This document shows, piece by piece, positions 4,191 through 6,252 of a stretch of 6,252 nucleotides of DNA; position 1 is the first letter of the stretch; the number at the start of each line of letters is the position of its first letter. The stretch covers positions 1 to 6,252 of the forward strand of contig JBOHHM010000211.1 of NCBI GenBank assembly GCA_050725495.1. Direction: 5' to 3'. This DNA is from JBOHHM01 sp050725495. Its GTDB lineage: Bacteria > Pseudomonadota > Gammaproteobacteria > Burkholderiales > Burkholderiaceae_C. Both the position numbers and the translations under genes were made by a program. The notes under the pieces were generated by a model. It worked only from the letters and a program-made list of their open reading frames with translations. It was not told where the DNA came from and made no database searches.

Positions 4191-6252
4191 ATGACGCACA
4201 GCGTATCGGTGCTTGTCCAGACCCCGGCGCACAGCGCGTTGGCCGGGCCGCTGAGCTATCGCAGTGGGTCCCCGCTCGCACCCGGCAGCTTGGTACGCGT
4301 GCCGCTGGGCTCGCGCGAAACCTTGGGCCTGGTCTGGGACAGCGAGGAAGCGGCGGTGCCCGAGCCGCTGCAACGGCAGACCCGCCCGATCACCGCCTTG
4401 CTCGATGGCTTGGCGCCCCTGAGCCCGGCCTGGCGGCAGCTGGTCGAGTTTGCCGCCCGCTATTACCAGCGCGCCCTGGGCGAGGTCGCGCTGGCCGCGC
4501 TGCCGCCGCAGCTGCGCGACCTGAACGCCACGCAGCTGGCGCGCCGGCTCCAGCGCGCCGGCGCCCCCGCGCCGGAAAGCTCCGGCATCGCTATCAATTC
4601 AATAGCGCCCAGCGACGAACAGGCAAGGGCCATAGGCCAATTTGATTCGCAAGCCGGGCCGTTTCTGCTGTTTGGCGCCACCGGCAGCGGCAAGACCGAG
4701 GTCTACCTGCGCTGCGTGCAGGACTTGCTGGCACGCGAGCCGCAGGCCCAAGCCCTGGTGATGGTGCCGGAGATCAACCTCACGCCCCAGCTCGAAGCGC
4801 GTTTTGTGCAGCGCTTTGGCGAACAGGCCGTGGTCTCGCTGCACAGCGGCATGACGAATCCGCAGCGCCTCAAGAGCTGGCTGGCGGCCCACAGCGGCGC
4901 GGCGCGCATCGTGCTGGGCACGCGCATGGCGGTGTTCGCATCGATGCCCCGGCTCAGGCTGATCGTGGTCGATGAGGAGCACGACCCGAGCTACAAGCAG
5001 CAAGAGGGCGCCCGTTACTCGGCCCGCGATCTGGCCGTCTACCGCGGCCGGCTGGAGCACGCGAAGGTCATGCTGGGCTCGGCCACGCCTTCGCTGGAGA
5101 GCTGGCATCACAGCCGGGCAGCGGGCGACGGCGGGCGCTATGTCCGGCTGGCCATGCCCAGCCGCGTAGGCGCGGGCGCGCTGCCGCGCGTGCGGCTGGT
5201 CGACATGAACCAGCAGCCGGAAAACACCGTGTTCTCGCCGCCGCTGATCGAGGCCATTACCGAGCGCGTCGCGCGCGGCGAGCAGGCCATGGTGTTCCTG
5301 AACCGGCGCGGCTACGCCCCGGTGCTGCACTGCGCCGACTGCGGCTGGAAAAGCGAATGCCCGCATTGCAGCGCCTACCGCGTGTTCCACAAGATCGACC
5401 GCACGCTGCGCTGCCACCACTGCGGCTTCACGCAGCGCGTGCCGCACGCCTGCCCCGGCTGCGGCAATCTGGACATTGCGCCTCTGGGCCGCGGCACGGA
5501 GCGGCTCGAAGAACAGCTGGCCGAACTGCTGGCCGAGGTCCGGCGGCCCGACGGCGAGCCGCTGCGCATCGCGCGCATCGACGCCGACACGACGCGGCTC
5601 AAGGGCGCGCTCGAATCCCAGCTGGCCCAGGTCCATGCCGGCGCGGTCGATGTGCTGGTCGGCACGCAGATGATTGCCAAGGGCCATGACTTTCGCCGCA
5701 TCACCCTGGTGGCGGCGGTCAACCCCGACGGCGCGCTGTTCTCCAGCGACTTCCGTGCGCCCGAGCGCCTGTTTTCGCTGCTGATGCAGGCCGCCGGCCG
5801 GGCCGGGCGCGAGGCCGCCCAGAGCGCGGCCAGCGAGATGTGGCTGCAGACCTTCCACCCGACCCACCCGCTGTTTGCCGCGCTGCGCCGGCACGACTAC
5901 CCGGCCTTTGCCGCGCAGCAGCTCAAGGAGCGCGAGCGCGCCGCCATGCCGCCGTTCAGCTTTCAGGCCCTGGTGCGGGCCGAGGCGCGCAGCCAGGAGG
6001 CGGCGCAGGCCTTTCTGAATGCCGCGAGCGCAGCCGCCACCGGCCTGCCTGGGGCCGAGCAGGTCACGCTGTACTCGGCCGTGCCGATGACAATCCAGCG
6101 CATCGCCAACATCGAACGGGCCCAGATGCTGGTGGAGAGCCCGTCGCGCGCTGCGCTGCAGCGCTTCCTCACAGCCTGGCACGCGGTGCTGCACGCCAGC
6201 CGCGCCCAGCCCGAGGCCAAGGGCCTGATTCGCTGGGCGGTCGACGTGGACC
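4191..6252 (+). CDS. priA: Primosomal protein N', replication-restart helicase PriA (3' end cut by window)
   Basis: PriA is a 3'-to-5' superfamily 2 DNA helicase that recognises stalled forks and D-loops and reloads the replisome. The frame is open for 687 codons to the window edge. The N-terminal 3'-end-binding domain spans about 1-105. Helicase motifs follow: Walker A GATGSGKT (162-169), VPEINLTPQ (192-200), DEEH (261-264), GSATPS (296-301), VGTQMIAKGHDF (490-501) and QAAGRAGR (533-540). Eight zinc cysteines are present at 381, 384, 390, 393, 408, 411, 421 and 424. The last codons, RWAVDVD, match the E. coli terminus KWVLDVDPIEG, so only a few residues are missing. ATG 4191 is the only in-frame ATG after the stop at 4137-4139; no Shine-Dalgarno sequence is evident. 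The Walker lysine is residue 168 against 230 in E. coli, because the winged-helix segment (about 110-141) is shortened. Confidence 0.96.
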   Translation, partial: MTHSVSVLVQTPAHSALAGPLSYRSGSPLAPGSLVRVPLGSRETLGLVWDSEEAAVPEPLQRQTRPITALLDGLAPLSPAWRQLVEFAARYYQRALGEVALAALPPQLRDLNATQLARRLQRAGAPAPESSGIAINSIAPSDEQARAIGQFDSQAGPFLLFGATGSGKTEVYLRCVQDLLAREPQAQALVMVPEINLTPQLEARFVQRFGEQAVVSLHSGMTNPQRLKSWLAAHSGAARIVLGTRMAVFASMPRLRLIVVDEEHDPSYKQQEGARYSARDLAVYRGRLEHAKVMLGSATPSLESWHHSRAAGDGGRYVRLAMPSRVGAGALPRVRLVDMNQQPENTVFSPPLIEAITERVARGEQAMVFLNRRGYAPVLHCADCGWKSECPHCSAYRVFHKIDRTLRCHHCGFTQRVPHACPGCGNLDIAPLGRGTERLEEQLAELLAEVRRPDGEPLRIARIDADTTRLKGALESQLAQVHAGAVDVLVGTQMIAKGHDFRRITLVAAVNPDGALFSSDFRAPERLFSLLMQAAGRAGREAAQSAASEMWLQTFHPTHPLFAALRRHDYPAFAAQQLKERERAAMPPFSFQALVRAEARSQEAAQAFLNAASAAATGLPGAEQVTLYSAVPMTIQRIANIERAQMLVESPSRAALQRFLTAWHAVLHASRAQPEAKGLIRWAVDVD
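4589..4607. repeat. Small palindrome inside priA, possible dispersed-repeat remnant
   Basis: CGCTAT-N7-ATAGCG forms 6-bp arms around CAATTCA. It encodes IAINSIA in the linker just before the helicase core, in a locally AT-richer patch (about 4586-4650) of an otherwise very GC-rich gene. GCTAT...ATAGC palindromes are, from memory, common as dispersed repeats in Comamonadaceae, so this may be an in-frame remnant. That origin is inferred. Confidence 0.4.

Noticed and set aside
4599..6194. 531-codon minus-strand open frame opposite priA
   Set aside because: It is antisense to PriA helicase and zinc motifs; the composition is His/Arg/Ala/Gly-rich without recognisable domains.

Overview
The window is GC-rich chromosomal DNA, most likely from a betaproteobacterium of the order Burkholderiales and probably the family Comamonadaceae. 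The basis is strongly G/C-ending codon use, a hemE-priA gene pair, and a PriA that looks beta-proteobacterial by eye. The family-level assignment is inference; no search was possible.

Positions 1-2217 hold a small catabolic or uptake locus read in two directions. On the minus strand are a periplasmic substrate-binding protein of the branched-chain amino acid/amide ABC transporter type (129-1322) and, after a G+C-rich hairpin, the first 13 codons of another gene that leaves the window on the left. Divergent from these is a hydantoin/allantoin-type racemase (1468-2217) with both catalytic cysteines. The shared 145-bp AT-richer gap carries a repeated TTGTCTGCA motif and is the obvious control region. 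Together they suggest import and stereochemical processing of a hydantoin-, ureide- or amide-type nitrogen compound.

Positions 2310-3437 encode HemE, uroporphyrinogen decarboxylase of haem synthesis. It has an extended -10 element placed so that transcription would start on the A of the ATG, suggesting a leaderless mRNA. From 4191 to the right edge runs PriA, the replication-restart helicase. It lacks only its last few residues, and its N-terminal part looks shortened where the winged-helix domain normally sits.

The most striking part is the 753-bp non-coding region between hemE and priA (3438-4190). It is clearly AT-richer than the genes and contains two diverged tandem copies, about 280 bp each and offset by 398-399 bp, of one module. 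Each copy has a TTATGCACA DnaA box, a 23-bp identical AT-rich block, and a perfect TTATCCACA DnaA box inside a 25-bp identical block, in the same order and nearly the same spacing. All four boxes point the same way. Conservation is confined to these islands while the spacers have diverged, which points to selected protein-binding sites. The region looks like a replication origin or another DnaA-binding locus (titration or reactivation site). Its place beside hemE recalls the hemE-linked origin of Caulobacter, and its place upstream of priA puts it next to a replication gene.
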